Positions 28,287 to 36,919 of a DNA stretch of 64,000 bases are shown piece after piece (position 1 is the first letter of the stretch; every line of letters starts with the position of its first letter). Location: positions 2,666,001-2,730,000 of the forward strand of contig NZ_JAYKZX010000003.1 in the NCBI RefSeq assembly GCF_035989265.1, read 5' to 3'. The notes under the pieces were generated by a model. It saw nothing but the letters and a program-made list of their open reading frames with translations, did not search any database and was not told the origin of the DNA. The translations under genes and the position numbers were made by a program. Origin of the DNA: Sphingobium sp. HWE2-09. GTDB lineage: Bacteria; Pseudomonadota; Alphaproteobacteria; Sphingomonadales; Sphingomonadaceae.

Positions 28287-28440
28287 TTTGGACGCCTTTC
28301 GCTTCGTTCGGGAATTCTTTGAAGAATTTTCTACCATCGACATACCATGTGACGATGATTTGGTAGGGCCGCTTAGACGTTCCATGGTAAAGCGGTTCGA
28401 TATCCACGAACAGCTTATGTCCGCTGATTGCGCGCCATGA
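28273..28440 (-). pseudogene. Possible C-terminal toxin remnant beside the DUF600 gene
   Basis: A minus-strand frame ending TAA at 28273 reads GHKLFVDIEPLYHGTSKRP then YQIIVTWYVDGRKFFKEFPN, protein-like sequence unlike the repeats and shadows elsewhere. It has no ATG; a GTG at 28407 would give 44 residues. The DNA is about half GC while the surroundings are about 65%. Position, overlap and composition suggest the last part of a polymorphic-toxin gene kept next to its immunity gene. It could also be a small intact gene. Confidence 0.4.
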
Positions 28441-28554
28441 CGTCCGATGACTCCCCCCTCCCCCATCATTTCTGCTTGCGCTTTGCCGATCGCAGGTAGA
28501 GCCTTGGCCTGTTCCGCTCAGAGAACAGAACCCGACACAATTGGGGATGAGGAT

Positions 28555-29058
28555 ATGCGAAAGACATGGCTGGCGGCGGTGCCGCTGGGGCTGACCCTGG
28601 GCCTTGGCGCTTGCGGCGGCGATCCGACCCCCGCACCACAGGCGGAAGAGGCTCCGGTGGTGATGCAGGCCGGGCAATGGACGATCATCCGCAAGACCAC
28701 CGGCTACAACACGCCCACCGTGACCCCGGCCGAATATCAGGCCGCGCTCAAGCAGATCGGCGAGGAGAGGCTGTGCATCGCCGTCGATCCGCTGGGCGTC
28801 CCCTCCGCCGACGCGCTGGCGGGCAAGGAAGGCACGGCCTGCACCTACAAGGACAAGATGGTGCGCAAGGGTCGGTTGATCGCCACCCTGTCCTGCACCG
28901 CGGGCGCGGGCACGTCGGAGATCGTGGTGGAAGGCAATTATACCGCCGACACGATGACGCTGGGCACGACCATGACGAAAACCGAAGGCGGCAAGGTGGT
29001 CCTGCGCACGACCCATGACGTCACCGGCAAGCGAACCGGCGATTGTCCCAAGCCATAA
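28555..29058 (+). CDS. DUF3617-like lipoprotein
   Basis: The 167-aa product starts with a lipoprotein signal peptide (MRKTWLAAVPLGLTLGLGAC, lipobox LGAC at residues 17-20). The mature part has the DUF3617-like pattern: MQAGQWTIIRKTTGYNTP, a Cys pair in RLCIAVDPLGV and TACTYKD, and LSCTAGAGTSEIVVEGNY with TADTMTLGTTM. Such proteins are periplasmic, of unknown role. ATG 28555 is chosen for the signal peptide. Confidence 0.8.
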   Translation: MRKTWLAAVPLGLTLGLGACGGDPTPAPQAEEAPVVMQAGQWTIIRKTTGYNTPTVTPAEYQAALKQIGEERLCIAVDPLGVPSADALAGKEGTACTYKDKMVRKGRLIATLSCTAGAGTSEIVVEGNYTADTMTLGTTMTKTEGGKVVLRTTHDVTGKRTGDCPKP

Positions 29059-29103
29059 CTGTGTTTCCGCGGCGGCCGGGAACCCAGTCCCGCCACAAAA
29101 CCC

Positions 29104-30321
29104 CTATTCCAGCGCCCGGATCGCCCGCTCATCGCATTGCTTGGTGCCCACCGGCACCGGACTGACCGTCGGCACCTGCATCGACTGGCCGATCCGCAGC
29201 GGCGCAAAGCGTTTGCGCTCTATCCCCTCGCACCGCAGATAGAGGTCCAGCATCTTGGGCGGCGTGTCCCATTGTTCGTAGGACAGGCGGAACGTGCCCC
29301 AATGGATCGGGATCGCGGTCGATGCGCCCAGCCGCTTGAATATCTCCACCGCCTGACCCGGGCCGATATGCGCGTCCGACGCCATCTGCCCCTTCCAGAA
29401 ACGGAACGCGCCGATCGGGATCAGCGCCAGCCGGATCGGGCCGAAGCGCGCCGCTTCATAGGGCCATCCCATGTCACCCGCCCCGGTATCCCCGGCGAAA
29501 AACACATTGCCCGCCCGCGTCTCGATCAGGAAGCTCGACCAGAGCGCCCGGTTGCGGTCCGTGCCCCATCGGCTGCCCCAATGATGGTTGCGCGTCACAT
29601 GGACGCGATAGTCGGGGCAATGTTCGTAATTGCCGCACTGGATCACCGCATTGGGCGCCAGCCCGCTCAGCGCCGCGCCGCTGACCGACTGGCCCCAATC
29701 CAGCGCCGTCGCCGGAATGCCGTTCGCCTTCAGGATCGCGTCATTGCCCAGGCTCGTGACGATCCGTGGCCGGTCCCGATCCCACAGCCGCTTCAACGTC
29801 GGCAGGTCCATATGATCATAATGATTGTGGCTCAGCACGATCAGGTCGATCTTGGGCAAATCGTCGAACGCGATGCCCGGCTGCGCGACCCGCTTGGGGC
29901 CAAGCGGCGGCAGAGGACTGGCATAGTCCGACCAGATCGGATCGGTCAGGATGTTCAGCCCCGCCGCCTGCACCAGCACCGTCGCATGGCCGACCCAGGT
30001 CGCCACCATGCCGCGCGGCGCGGCGAAGGGCGCGGGGCGCGCAGGCTTGACCGCGATCGCCAGCGGCCAGGGCGGCCGGTCGTCATTGCCGAGCAGCCAG
30101 CGGGCAATGAACCCGGTGCGGCTGGCGCCCGGCGGCGCGGGCGTATCGATCGCGCCATCGGGATTAAAGAAATGCGCGCCGTCATAATGACGGCTGACCG
30201 GTCCCTGATAATAGATACGGTCCAGAAAGGGCGGAGCGATCGTGATCGCCAGGCACAGCGCGACGACCAGAAACAGCAGCGCGACCCCCGCGCCCCGGAC
30301 GATGCTGACAAGGCGACCCAT
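29104..30321 (-). CDS. MBL-fold metallo-hydrolase, NAPE-PLD/UlaG-like
   Basis: The 405-aa protein has an N-terminal membrane helix (about residues 8-28) and then a metallo-beta-lactamase domain. Motifs are TWVGHATVLVQAAGLNILTD, the metal motif LSHNHYDHMD (HxHxDH), NHHWGSRWG, and FFAGDTGAGDM with the bridging Asp and IPIHWGTF with the last His. The pattern fits the N-acyl-phosphatidylethanolamine phospholipase D-like group. It is membrane anchored with the domain probably facing the periplasm; the substrate is unknown. It is divergent from purH across a 175-bp gap. Confidence 0.88.
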   Translation of the reverse strand: MGRLVSIVRGAGVALLFLVVALCLAITIAPPFLDRIYYQGPVSRHYDGAHFFNPDGAIDTPAPPGASRTGFIARWLLGNDDRPPWPLAIAVKPARPAPFAAPRGMVATWVGHATVLVQAAGLNILTDPIWSDYASPLPPLGPKRVAQPGIAFDDLPKIDLIVLSHNHYDHMDLPTLKRLWDRDRPRIVTSLGNDAILKANGIPATALDWGQSVSGAALSGLAPNAVIQCGNYEHCPDYRVHVTRNHHWGSRWGTDRNRALWSSFLIETRAGNVFFAGDTGAGDMGWPYEAARFGPIRLALIPIGAFRFWKGQMASDAHIGPGQAVEIFKRLGASTAIPIHWGTFRLSYEQWDTPPKMLDLYLRCEGIERKRFAPLRIGQSMQVPTVSPVPVGTKQCDERAIRALE

Positions 30322-30496
30322 GGCTGCTCCCGATACCGACGTTCAGCGCCATAGCGCAAGGCGACGGTGGAGCAAGGGTCCAGACCAAAGCCCCCTCCCC
30401 ACCCCATCGCGGCCGGGGCTGTATTTTTCCGTCATCTACCCTTAAGGGACCGGCGCAAAGCCGTCCCGCCCTTTGCCAGAGAAAGCCCTGCGCCTC

Positions 30497-32086
30497 ATGA
30501 CCGACTATCCCATCAAACGCGCCCTCCTGTCCGTGTCCGACAAGTCCGGGCTCATCGAACTGAGCCAGGCGCTGGGCAAGCATGGCGTCGAACTGGTGTC
30601 GACCGGCGGCACGGCCAAGGCGCTGCGGGACGCGGGCCTGGCGGTCAAGGATATTTCCGACCTCACCGGCTTCCCCGAAATGATGGACGGCCGCGTCAAG
30701 ACGCTGCACCCCAAGGTTCATGGCGGGCTGCTCGCCGTGCGGGGCAACCCGGAGCATGTCGCATCGATGGACGAACATGCGATCGGCGCGATCGACCTGG
30801 TGGTGGTGAACCTCTATCCCTTCGCCGCCACCGTCGCCAAAGGCGCCGAGCGCGAGGAGATCATCGAGAATATCGATATCGGCGGCCCGTCCATGGTCCG
30901 CTCCGCCGCCAAGAATCATGAAAGCGTCGCGATCGTTACCGATCCGGCCGACTATGCGCGCCTGATCGAGGAAATGGAGCAGAAGGATGGCGCGACCAGC
31001 TACGACTTCCGCCGGATGCTCGCAGCCAAAGCCTATGCCGCCACCGCTGCCTATGATTCGATGATCGCCAGCTGGTTCGCCTTCGCCGACCAGGGCGTCG
31101 CCTTCCCCGAAACGCTGGCGGTGGCGAGCCGCCTGTCCACTACGCTGCGCTACGGCGAAAACCCGCACCAGTCGGCCGCGCTCTATCTGCCCACCGGCCC
31201 GTCGGCCAACGGCATCGCCCAGGCGCGCCAGATCCAGGGCAAGGAACTCAGCTACAATAATTATAACGACGCCGACGCCGCGCTGGAACTGGTCAGCGAA
31301 TTTCGCGACGGCCCGCCGACCGTCGTCATCGTCAAGCATGCCAATCCCTGCGGCGTGGCGACCGGCGCGACGCTGATCGAAGCCTATGAAGCCGCGCTCG
31401 CCTGCGACAGCGTATCGGCCTTCGGCGGCATCATCGCGGTCAACCGCCCGCTCGACGGCCCGACCGCCGAAGCCATCAGCGGCATCTTCACCGAAGTCGT
31501 CGCCGCGCCCGACGCCGATGACGACGCCAAGGCTATCTTCGCCAAGAAGAAGAATCTGCGCCTGCTGCTGACCGGCGACCTGCCCGATCCCACGCGATCC
31601 GGCTTGCAGATCAAGAGCATAGCGGGCGGCCTGCTGGTCCAGAGCCGCGACAATGGCCAGGTGACGCGCGATGCGCTCAGGCAAGTGACCAAGCGCGCAC
31701 CGACCGAACAGGAACTCAAGGACTGCCTGTTCGCCTGGACAGTCGCCAAACATGTGAAGTCCAACGCTATCGTCTATGCCAAGGACGGCAGCACCGCCGG
31801 CGTCGGCGCAGGCCAGATGAACCGCCTGGAATCCGCGCGCATCGCCGCGTGGAAGGCGAAGGACGCCGCCGAAAAGGCCGGTTGGTCCACGCCCCGCACC
31901 ATCGGCTCGGCGGTCGCTTCGGACGCCTTTTTCCCCTTCGCCGACGGGCTGCTGGCGGCGGTGGAAGCGGGCGCCACGGCGGTGATCCAGCCGGGCGGAT
32001 CGATCCGCGACGACGAAGTCATCGCGGCGGCGGACGAAGCGGGCCTCGCCATGGTCTTCACCGGTATGCGCCACTTCCGGCACTGA
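30497..32086 (+). CDS. purH: Bifunctional AICAR transformylase/IMP cyclohydrolase
   Basis: PurH performs the last two steps of de novo IMP synthesis. The 529-aa protein has the MGS-like cyclohydrolase domain ([52 protein letters not shown]). It is followed by the transformylase domain with [17 protein letters not shown], the catalytic [11 protein letters not shown], and [19 protein letters not shown] 30497 fits the usual N-terminus; the TTG eight codons upstream does not. Confidence 0.97.
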   Translation: MTDYPIKRALLSVSDKSGLIELSQALGKHGVELVSTGGTAKALRDAGLAVKDISDLTGFPEMMDGRVKTLHPKVHGGLLAVRGNPEHVASMDEHAIGAIDLVVVNLYPFAATVAKGAEREEIIENIDIGGPSMVRSAAKNHESVAIVTDPADYARLIEEMEQKDGATSYDFRRMLAAKAYAATAAYDSMIASWFAFADQGVAFPETLAVASRLSTTLRYGENPHQSAALYLPTGPSANGIAQARQIQGKELSYNNYNDADAALELVSEFRDGPPTVVIVKHANPCGVATGATLIEAYEAALACDSVSAFGGIIAVNRPLDGPTAEAISGIFTEVVAAPDADDDAKAIFAKKKNLRLLLTGDLPDPTRSGLQIKSIAGGLLVQSRDNGQVTRDALRQVTKRAPTEQELKDCLFAWTVAKHVKSNAIVYAKDGSTAGVGAGQMNRLESARIAAWKAKDAAEKAGWSTPRTIGSAVASDAFFPFADGLLAAVEAGATAVIQPGGSIRDDEVIAAADEAGLAMVFTGMRHFRH

Positions 32087-32094
32087 TATTTGAT

Positions 32095-32125
32095 GCGGGT
32101 GCGAACGCCATCTGTTCGCACCCGC
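32095..32125. terminator. Stem-loop downstream of purH
   Basis: GCGGGTGCGAAC and GTTCGCACCCGC form a perfect 12-bp stem with a 7-base loop nine bases after the purH stop. It is followed by A-rich rather than T-rich DNA, so a plain intrinsic terminator is only possible. Confidence 0.5.
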
Positions 32126-32142
32126 AAAATCGCAGAAAACCG

Positions 32143-32224
32143 CCAATTTTTATCAATTGGCCTCTTTTCAACCGCACCAGCAAGGCCTATTTGATACGCG
32201 ACCCTACATCCACGTCAGACGTGG
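32143..32224 (+). promoter_or_regulatory. Upstream region of the urcA-type gene with two palindromes
   Basis: CCAATT-TTTATC-AATTGG (32143-32160) and CCACGTC-A-GACGTGG (32210-32224) are exact palindromes in the 175-bp gap between purH and the UrcA-family gene. The second lies 37 bases before the start codon. They may be operators or RNA structures; no regulator is next door. Confidence 0.4.
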
Positions 32225-32261
32225 GGCAGAAAATAGAAGAATGTTCGACAGGAGATACAGG

Positions 32262-32594
32262 ATGCCCAAAAATATGCTGGTGGCGCTTGCCGCTACGATG
32301 GCCCTTGCGCTGCCCGGCGTGGCAAGCGCGGGCAGCAATGACATGGATGTGGTCGTGGACGGCCATTCGGGCACCGAGACGCGCAGCGTCGCGGTGTCGC
32401 TCGCAGATCTCAACCTTGCCAGCAATACCGGCCTGCGCCGCGCCGATTCTCGGCTCGTGCGCGCGTCCAAGCAGGTGTGCGGCTGGGTCAACGGATCGGT
32501 CCTGCCCGTCACCGACGATTATCGCAGCTGCTTTGGCAGCGCGATCGACGGCGCGCGGTCCGACCTCGGCACGCTGGCCCAACGCCAGAGCTGA
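32262..32594 (+). CDS. UrcA family exported protein
   Basis: The 110-aa protein has a signal peptide (PKNMLVALAATMALALPGVASA) and the UrcA pattern: SVAVSLADLNLASNTGLRRADSR, then VRASKQVCG, and a second Cys in YRSCFG that probably forms a disulfide. UrcA proteins occur in sphingomonads and related bacteria and have no known function. AGGAG stands seven bases before the ATG at 32262. It ends before a terminator hairpin, so it is a single-gene unit. Confidence 0.85.
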   Translation: MPKNMLVALAATMALALPGVASAGSNDMDVVVDGHSGTETRSVAVSLADLNLASNTGLRRADSRLVRASKQVCGWVNGSVLPVTDDYRSCFGSAIDGARSDLGTLAQRQS

Positions 32595-32645
32595 TCCCGC
32601 TCGCCGACATGATCGCGTCGTCCCCGCATGAAGGGGAATTGCAGG

Positions 32646-32678
32646 GGGTCGTTCCACCTTGGTGGAACGGCCCTTTGT
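32646..32678. terminator. Intrinsic terminator after the UrcA-family gene
   Basis: GGTCGTTCCACC-TT-GGTGGAACGGCC forms a strong stem with a tight TT turn and is followed by CTTTGTT. It lies about 50 bases after the stop. Confidence 0.75.
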
Positions 32679-32775
32679 TATGCTACCTACTCATCCTTAC
32701 CGGCCGTTAACCAGTCCTTAGAGGATTTCCTTCACTCCGAAAGCCACGAACGATCTTTCGGGGGAATAGCCTGCC

Positions 32776-34299
32776 ATGCCGCGTACCGACACACATGTGG
32801 ACGTCGCCATCATAGGCGCGGGGCCAGCCGGCCTTACCGCCGCCTATCTGCTGACCAAGCAGGGCTATAGCGTCACCGTGATCGAAAAAGACCCGGTCTA
32901 TGTCGGCGGCATCAGCCGCACGGTGGAACTGGACGGCTTTCAATTCGACATTGGCGGGCATCGCTTCTTTTCCAAGTCGCAGCAGGTCGTGGACCTGTGG
33001 AATGAAATCCTGCCCGACGACTTCATCCAGCGCCCCCGGATGAGCCGCATCTATTATGAGGGCAAATATTACAGCTACCCGCTGCGCGCCTTCGAAGCGC
33101 TGTGGAACCTCGGCATCTGGCGTTCGACGCTTTGCATGGCGAGTTTCGCCAAGGCCAAGCTGTTCCCGAACCGCAACATCCGCTCCTTCCAGGACTGGAC
33201 CGTCAACGCCTTCGGCCACAAACTCTTCTCGATCTTCTTCAAGACCTATACCGAAAAAGTCTGGGGCATGCCCTGCAACGAAATGTCGGCCGACTGGGCG
33301 GCACAACGAATCAAAGGCCTGTCGCTCTGGGGCGCGGTGACTGATGGCCTCAAACGCTCGCTCGGCCTCAACAAGAAACCCAATGACGGCATGGCGACCA
33401 AGACGCTGCTCGAAACCTTCCGTTACCCCCGTCTCGGCCCCGGCATGATGTGGGAGGCCGCCCGCGACAAGGTGGTGGCCGGTGGCAACGAAGTGCTGAT
33501 GGCGCACAGTTTCAAGCGGCTGGAGGAAGACCAGGCGGCAGGCACATGGCGCCTGATCGCGACGGGACCGGATGGCGACACCGTCATCAACGCCGCCCAT
33601 GTGATCAGTTCCGCGCCGATGCGCGAACTGGCGGGCCGCATCCACCCTCTGCCTGATACGCTGCCGCAAGCGATGGACCTGAAATATCGCGATTTCCTGA
33701 CCGTGGCGCTGATGGTGAAGGGGGAGGATATCTTCCCCGACAACTGGATATACATCCACGACAGCAAGGTGCAGGTCGGCCGCATCCAGAATTTCCGCAG
33801 CTGGTCGCCCGAAATGGTGCCCGATCCCGCGCTCGCCTGCGTGGGCCTGGAATATTTCTGTTTCGAAGGCGACGGCCTGTGGTCCGCGCCCGATGCCGAT
33901 CTGATCGCGCTCGCCACCCGCGAAATGGCGCAGTTGGGTCTGTGCAGCCCCGACGATGTCGTGGGCGGCGCGGTCGTGCGGCAGGAAAAGGCCTATCCGG
34001 TCTATGACGATGACTATGCCGCCAATGTGCTGGCGATGCGCAGCGAACTGGAAGCGCGCTACCCTACGCTGCACATGGTCGGCCGCAACGGCATGCACCG
34101 CTATAATAATCAGGACCATGCGATGATGACGGCAATGCTGACCGTGCGCAACATCGTCGCGGGTGCGCGCGTCCATGACGTGTGGCAGGTCAATGAAGAC
34201 GCCGAATATCATGAAGCGGGCGACGAGGGCCAGGATGCGGATGCGCAGGCGGCGCTTGCCAGCGTCCGCGCCGTCCCTTCGCGGCTGAAGGCCGCCTGA
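32776..34299 (+). CDS. FAD-dependent oxidoreductase, UDP-galactopyranose mutase/amine oxidase-like
   Basis: The 507-aa protein starts with the dinucleotide fold VDVAIIGAGPAGLTAAYLL and VTVIEKDPVYVGGISRT. GFQFDIGGHRFFSKSQ and the late RNGMHRYNNQDHAMMTAML segment complete an FAD-binding oxidoreductase of the UDP-galactopyranose-mutase-like type. Proteins of this type are often found with GtrA and glycosyltransferase genes, as here: the next gene starts five bases downstream. A role in modifying a lipid- or nucleotide-linked sugar is inferred; the exact substrate is unknown. Confidence 0.82.
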   Translation: MPRTDTHVDVAIIGAGPAGLTAAYLLTKQGYSVTVIEKDPVYVGGISRTVELDGFQFDIGGHRFFSKSQQVVDLWNEILPDDFIQRPRMSRIYYEGKYYSYPLRAFEALWNLGIWRSTLCMASFAKAKLFPNRNIRSFQDWTVNAFGHKLFSIFFKTYTEKVWGMPCNEMSADWAAQRIKGLSLWGAVTDGLKRSLGLNKKPNDGMATKTLLETFRYPRLGPGMMWEAARDKVVAGGNEVLMAHSFKRLEEDQAAGTWRLIATGPDGDTVINAAHVISSAPMRELAGRIHPLPDTLPQAMDLKYRDFLTVALMVKGEDIFPDNWIYIHDSKVQVGRIQNFRSWSPEMVPDPALACVGLEYFCFEGDGLWSAPDADLIALATREMAQLGLCSPDDVVGGAVVRQEKAYPVYDDDYAANVLAMRSELEARYPTLHMVGRNGMHRYNNQDHAMMTAMLTVRNIVAGARVHDVWQVNEDAEYHEAGDEGQDADAQAALASVRAVPSRLKAA

Positions 34300-34304
34300 T
34301 CGCC

Positions 34305-34703
34305 ATGACGGCGCGGATCGCGGCGCTCTTGGCGCGGCTGATGTTCGCCCGCTATCTGCTGGCCAGCATCTGCGCGCTGACCAGCGATTTCGCCATCTTC
34401 CTGGCGCTCGACCATGGCGGCGCGCCTCCTATGATCGCGGCGCTGGGCGGCTATGCCAGTGGCCTCATCGTCCATTGGGTGATCAGCATCCGATTCGTCT
34501 TCGATCTGGCGGGCGGCCCCACCCATGCGCAGCGGATCGGCTTCGTCGTCAGCGCGCTTATCGGCATGAGCATCACCCTGGCGCTGGTCGGCGCGCTCAG
34601 CGCCATCGGCATGGCGCCTGCGATCGCCAAATTGCTGTCGGTGCCGGTCAGCTTCCTGTCCGTCTATGCGATCCGCAAATATGGTATCTTTGCGCGCGCC
34701 TGA
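34305..34703 (+). CDS. GtrA family membrane protein
   Basis: The 132-aa protein has four membrane helices and the GtrA layout: RYLLASICALTSDFAIFLAL, GGYASGLIVHWVISIRFVF, GMSITLALVGALSAIGMAP and the ending LSVPVSFLSVYAIRKYGIF. GtrA-type proteins are thought to flip undecaprenyl-linked glucose across the inner membrane for O-antigen or teichoic modification. It follows the FAD enzyme by five bases, and the next gene starts inside its last 23 bases, so the three are one operon. Confidence 0.88.
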   Translation: MTARIAALLARLMFARYLLASICALTSDFAIFLALDHGGAPPMIAALGGYASGLIVHWVISIRFVFDLAGGPTHAQRIGFVVSALIGMSITLALVGALSAIGMAPAIAKLLSVPVSFLSVYAIRKYGIFARA

Positions 34704-36438
34704 CGCGCCGCGCGCAGCCCTGTGGGCGTTGCTGCTGTGGCTCGTCTGCAGCGCGGCGATGCTCTGGCTGTTCCGCACCGATTTCTCCACCCTCGGCTTT
34801 CGCGATCCGGACGACGCCATGCGGCTGGCGCAGGTGCGCGACTGGATCGCCGGCCAGCCCTTCTGGGACGTCAGCCAGCATCGGGTGAACCCGCCCGTCG
34901 GCGGCCCGATGCACTGGTCGCGCATCGTCGATATGCCGATCGCGGCGCTGATCCTGTTGCTCACCCCAATGATCGGCACCGCCAGCGCCGAACTGATCGC
35001 CTGCATCACCGTGCCGCTGCTGTTGCTGGGCGGCCTGACCGCAACATTGTTCGTCGCGGCCCGGCGCGTCGCGGGCCACGGCATCGCGCTGCTCAGCGTC
35101 GCGCTGCTCCTGACCAGCCCCAGCATTTTGGTCCAGTTCACCCCGTTGCGGATCGACCATCATGGCTGGCAAATCGCCATGGCCGCGCTGGCGCTATGCG
35201 GCGCGCTTGATGCGCGCCAGATGCGCGGCGGCATCGTCGCGGGGCTGGCGCTCGCCATCTGGCTCCAGATTTCGAGCGAAGCGCTGCCCTATGTCGCGCT
35301 CTTCGCCGCCGTCTTCGCCCTGCGCCACTGGATCGCGCGCGACCAGGCACCGCGCTTCATCGCCTTCGCCGTCACCCTGGGCAGCGCGGCGCTGGTGCTG
35401 CTTGCCCTGTTGCGCGGCCCGCACGCCTTGATCGACCGCCATTGCGACGCTCTGTCCTTCGTCTATCTCTGGCCGCTGGTCGCACTGGCGCTGGCGGCGG
35501 GCGTCGCGGGTCGCATGATCGGCACGGCCACCGCAGGTCGCCGCCTCACCATCGCCGCGATCGGCGGCGGCGCGGCTTTGGCGACCTTTTTGCTCACCAG
35601 CGGCCCCTGCCTCTCGGGCGATCCCTTCGCCGCGCTCGGACCGCTCGCCTACAAACTCTGGTATTTGCAGGTGAAAGAGGGGCGGCCGATCTGGGAACAG
35701 AGCCTGACCCTGCAAGGCGTGATCCTGCTGCCCGCGCTGCTCGGCCTCGGCGCCAGCCTTCTCGCCGCCCGCCAGACTATAGGCGAAGCGCGGATGCGCT
35801 GGCTGGTGCTGACGCTGCTGCTCGCCGGATCAACACTGGTCGCGATACTGGTCATGCGGGCGCTGTCGGTCGCCCATGTCTTCGCGCTGCCGGGGATCGC
35901 CTGGCTGCTGACGCGCCTGTTCGCTCGCGTGCAGGCCGCACGGTCAGCGCTGCTACGCGTACCCGGATCGGTCGCGCTGGTATTGCTGACCCCCGCAGGC
36001 CTCAGCGCCCTCTGGGTCGCAGCCGCGGCAAAGCCGGAACCGGCAAAAGCCGCCAGCGCCAATTGCCGCGCCGCCAGCGTCCTCGTGCCCTTGAAGGCGC
36101 TACCGCCCGCCACATTGTTCGCGCCGCTCGACCTTGGCCCCGACATCCTCGTCCAGACCCGTCATAGCGTCATCGGCACCGCCCATCATCGCAATGCGGC
36201 CGGGATCACCGCCGTCATCGCTGGCTTCGTGGATGCCCCGGATCAGGCCCGCCCGGTCATCGGCCGCACCCGCGCGACCTATGTCGTCACCTGCGAAGGC
36301 CTCACCGAATATCGGCTCTATGGAAAGGAAAACCAACAGGGACTGGCCGCCCTGCTGGCGAAAGGCGCAGTCCCGACCTGGCTGGAAACGATCCCCACCA
36401 AAGGCCCGCTCCACATCTACCGGATCAAGCGGGACTGA
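34681..36438 (+). CDS. GT-C fold membrane protein, STT3/AglB-like
   Basis: The 585-aa protein has 11-13 membrane helices followed by a C-terminal periplasmic domain of about 130 residues. The first loop reads FRDPDDAMRLAQVRDWIAG, then FWDVSQHRVNPPVGGPMHWS. This resembles the acidic-motif loop of STT3/PglB/AglB oligosaccharyltransferases and related GT-C enzymes, which take lipid-linked sugars. The C-terminal domain has no WWDYG motif that I can see, so it is probably a monosaccharide transferase rather than an N-glycosylation enzyme. It overlaps gtrA by 23 bp and converges on msrB with a 14-bp overlap. Confidence 0.7.
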   Translation: MVSLRAPDAPRAALWALLLWLVCSAAMLWLFRTDFSTLGFRDPDDAMRLAQVRDWIAGQPFWDVSQHRVNPPVGGPMHWSRIVDMPIAALILLLTPMIGTASAELIACITVPLLLLGGLTATLFVAARRVAGHGIALLSVALLLTSPSILVQFTPLRIDHHGWQIAMAALALCGALDARQMRGGIVAGLALAIWLQISSEALPYVALFAAVFALRHWIARDQAPRFIAFAVTLGSAALVLLALLRGPHALIDRHCDALSFVYLWPLVALALAAGVAGRMIGTATAGRRLTIAAIGGGAALATFLLTSGPCLSGDPFAALGPLAYKLWYLQVKEGRPIWEQSLTLQGVILLPALLGLGASLLAARQTIGEARMRWLVLTLLLAGSTLVAILVMRALSVAHVFALPGIAWLLTRLFARVQAARSALLRVPGSVALVLLTPAGLSALWVAAAAKPEPAKAASANCRAASVLVPLKALPPATLFAPLDLGPDILVQTRHSVIGTAHHRNAAGITAVIAGFVDAPDQARPVIGRTRATYVVTCEGLTEYRLYGKENQQGLAALLAKGAVPTWLETIPTKGPLHIYRIKRD

Positions 36439-36901
36439 ATTTCATCGCCACGCCATTCATGCAATAGCGTTTGCCGGTCGGCTTCGGCCCGTCATCGAAC
36501 ACATGGCCCAAATGCCCGCCGCACCGGGCGCAATGCACTTCGGTGCGGGTATAGCCCAACATGCTGTCGCTGCTGGTGCCCACCGCCTTGGGCAGCGGCG
36601 CCCAGAAACTGGGCCAACCGGTGCCGCTGTCGAACTTGGTCTTGGAACTGAACAATTTCTGGTCGCATCCGGCGCAACCGAAAATGCCCGCGCGATGCTC
36701 CGCGTTAAGAGGACTGCTGCCGGGCTGTTCGGTCGCCTGCTGGCGCAGCACCTTATAGGCCCAGGGGCTGAGCCGCTTCTTCCATTCCGCATCGCTGAGC
36801 GCGAAGGGATAGGCCGCCTGCGCGGTTTCGGGCATCAACTGCCACAGGGCCAAAGCCACGGCGCCGGTCGTGACGCCACCTAAGAAATGCCGTCTATCCA
36901 T
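36425..36901 (-). CDS. msrB: Peptide-methionine (R)-S-oxide reductase MsrB, Tat-exported
   Basis: The 158-aa protein starts with a twin-arginine signal (MDRRHFLGGVTTGAVALALW). The MsrB fold follows: FDSGTGWPSFWAPL, two zinc CxxC pairs (CAGC, CARC), HLGHVFDDGPKPTGKRYC with the catalytic Cys. The motif after it is MNGVAMKF where many family members have xNSxxLxF. It reduces methionine-R-sulfoxide in exported proteins. Tat export of a folded, zinc-containing form fits the CxxC sites. Confidence 0.93.
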   Translation of the reverse strand: MDRRHFLGGVTTGAVALALWQLMPETAQAAYPFALSDAEWKKRLSPWAYKVLRQQATEQPGSSPLNAEHRAGIFGCAGCDQKLFSSKTKFDSGTGWPSFWAPLPKAVGTSSDSMLGYTRTEVHCARCGGHLGHVFDDGPKPTGKRYCMNGVAMKFSPA

Positions 36902-36919
36902 GGTGCCGTGCTATCCCCT

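Noticed and set aside
32776..34299. Protoporphyrinogen oxidase for the heme pathway
   Set aside because: The FAD protein has a UDP-galactopyranose-mutase-like pattern and sits in a GtrA/GT-C operon, far from hemC-hemD, so a heme role is not supported.
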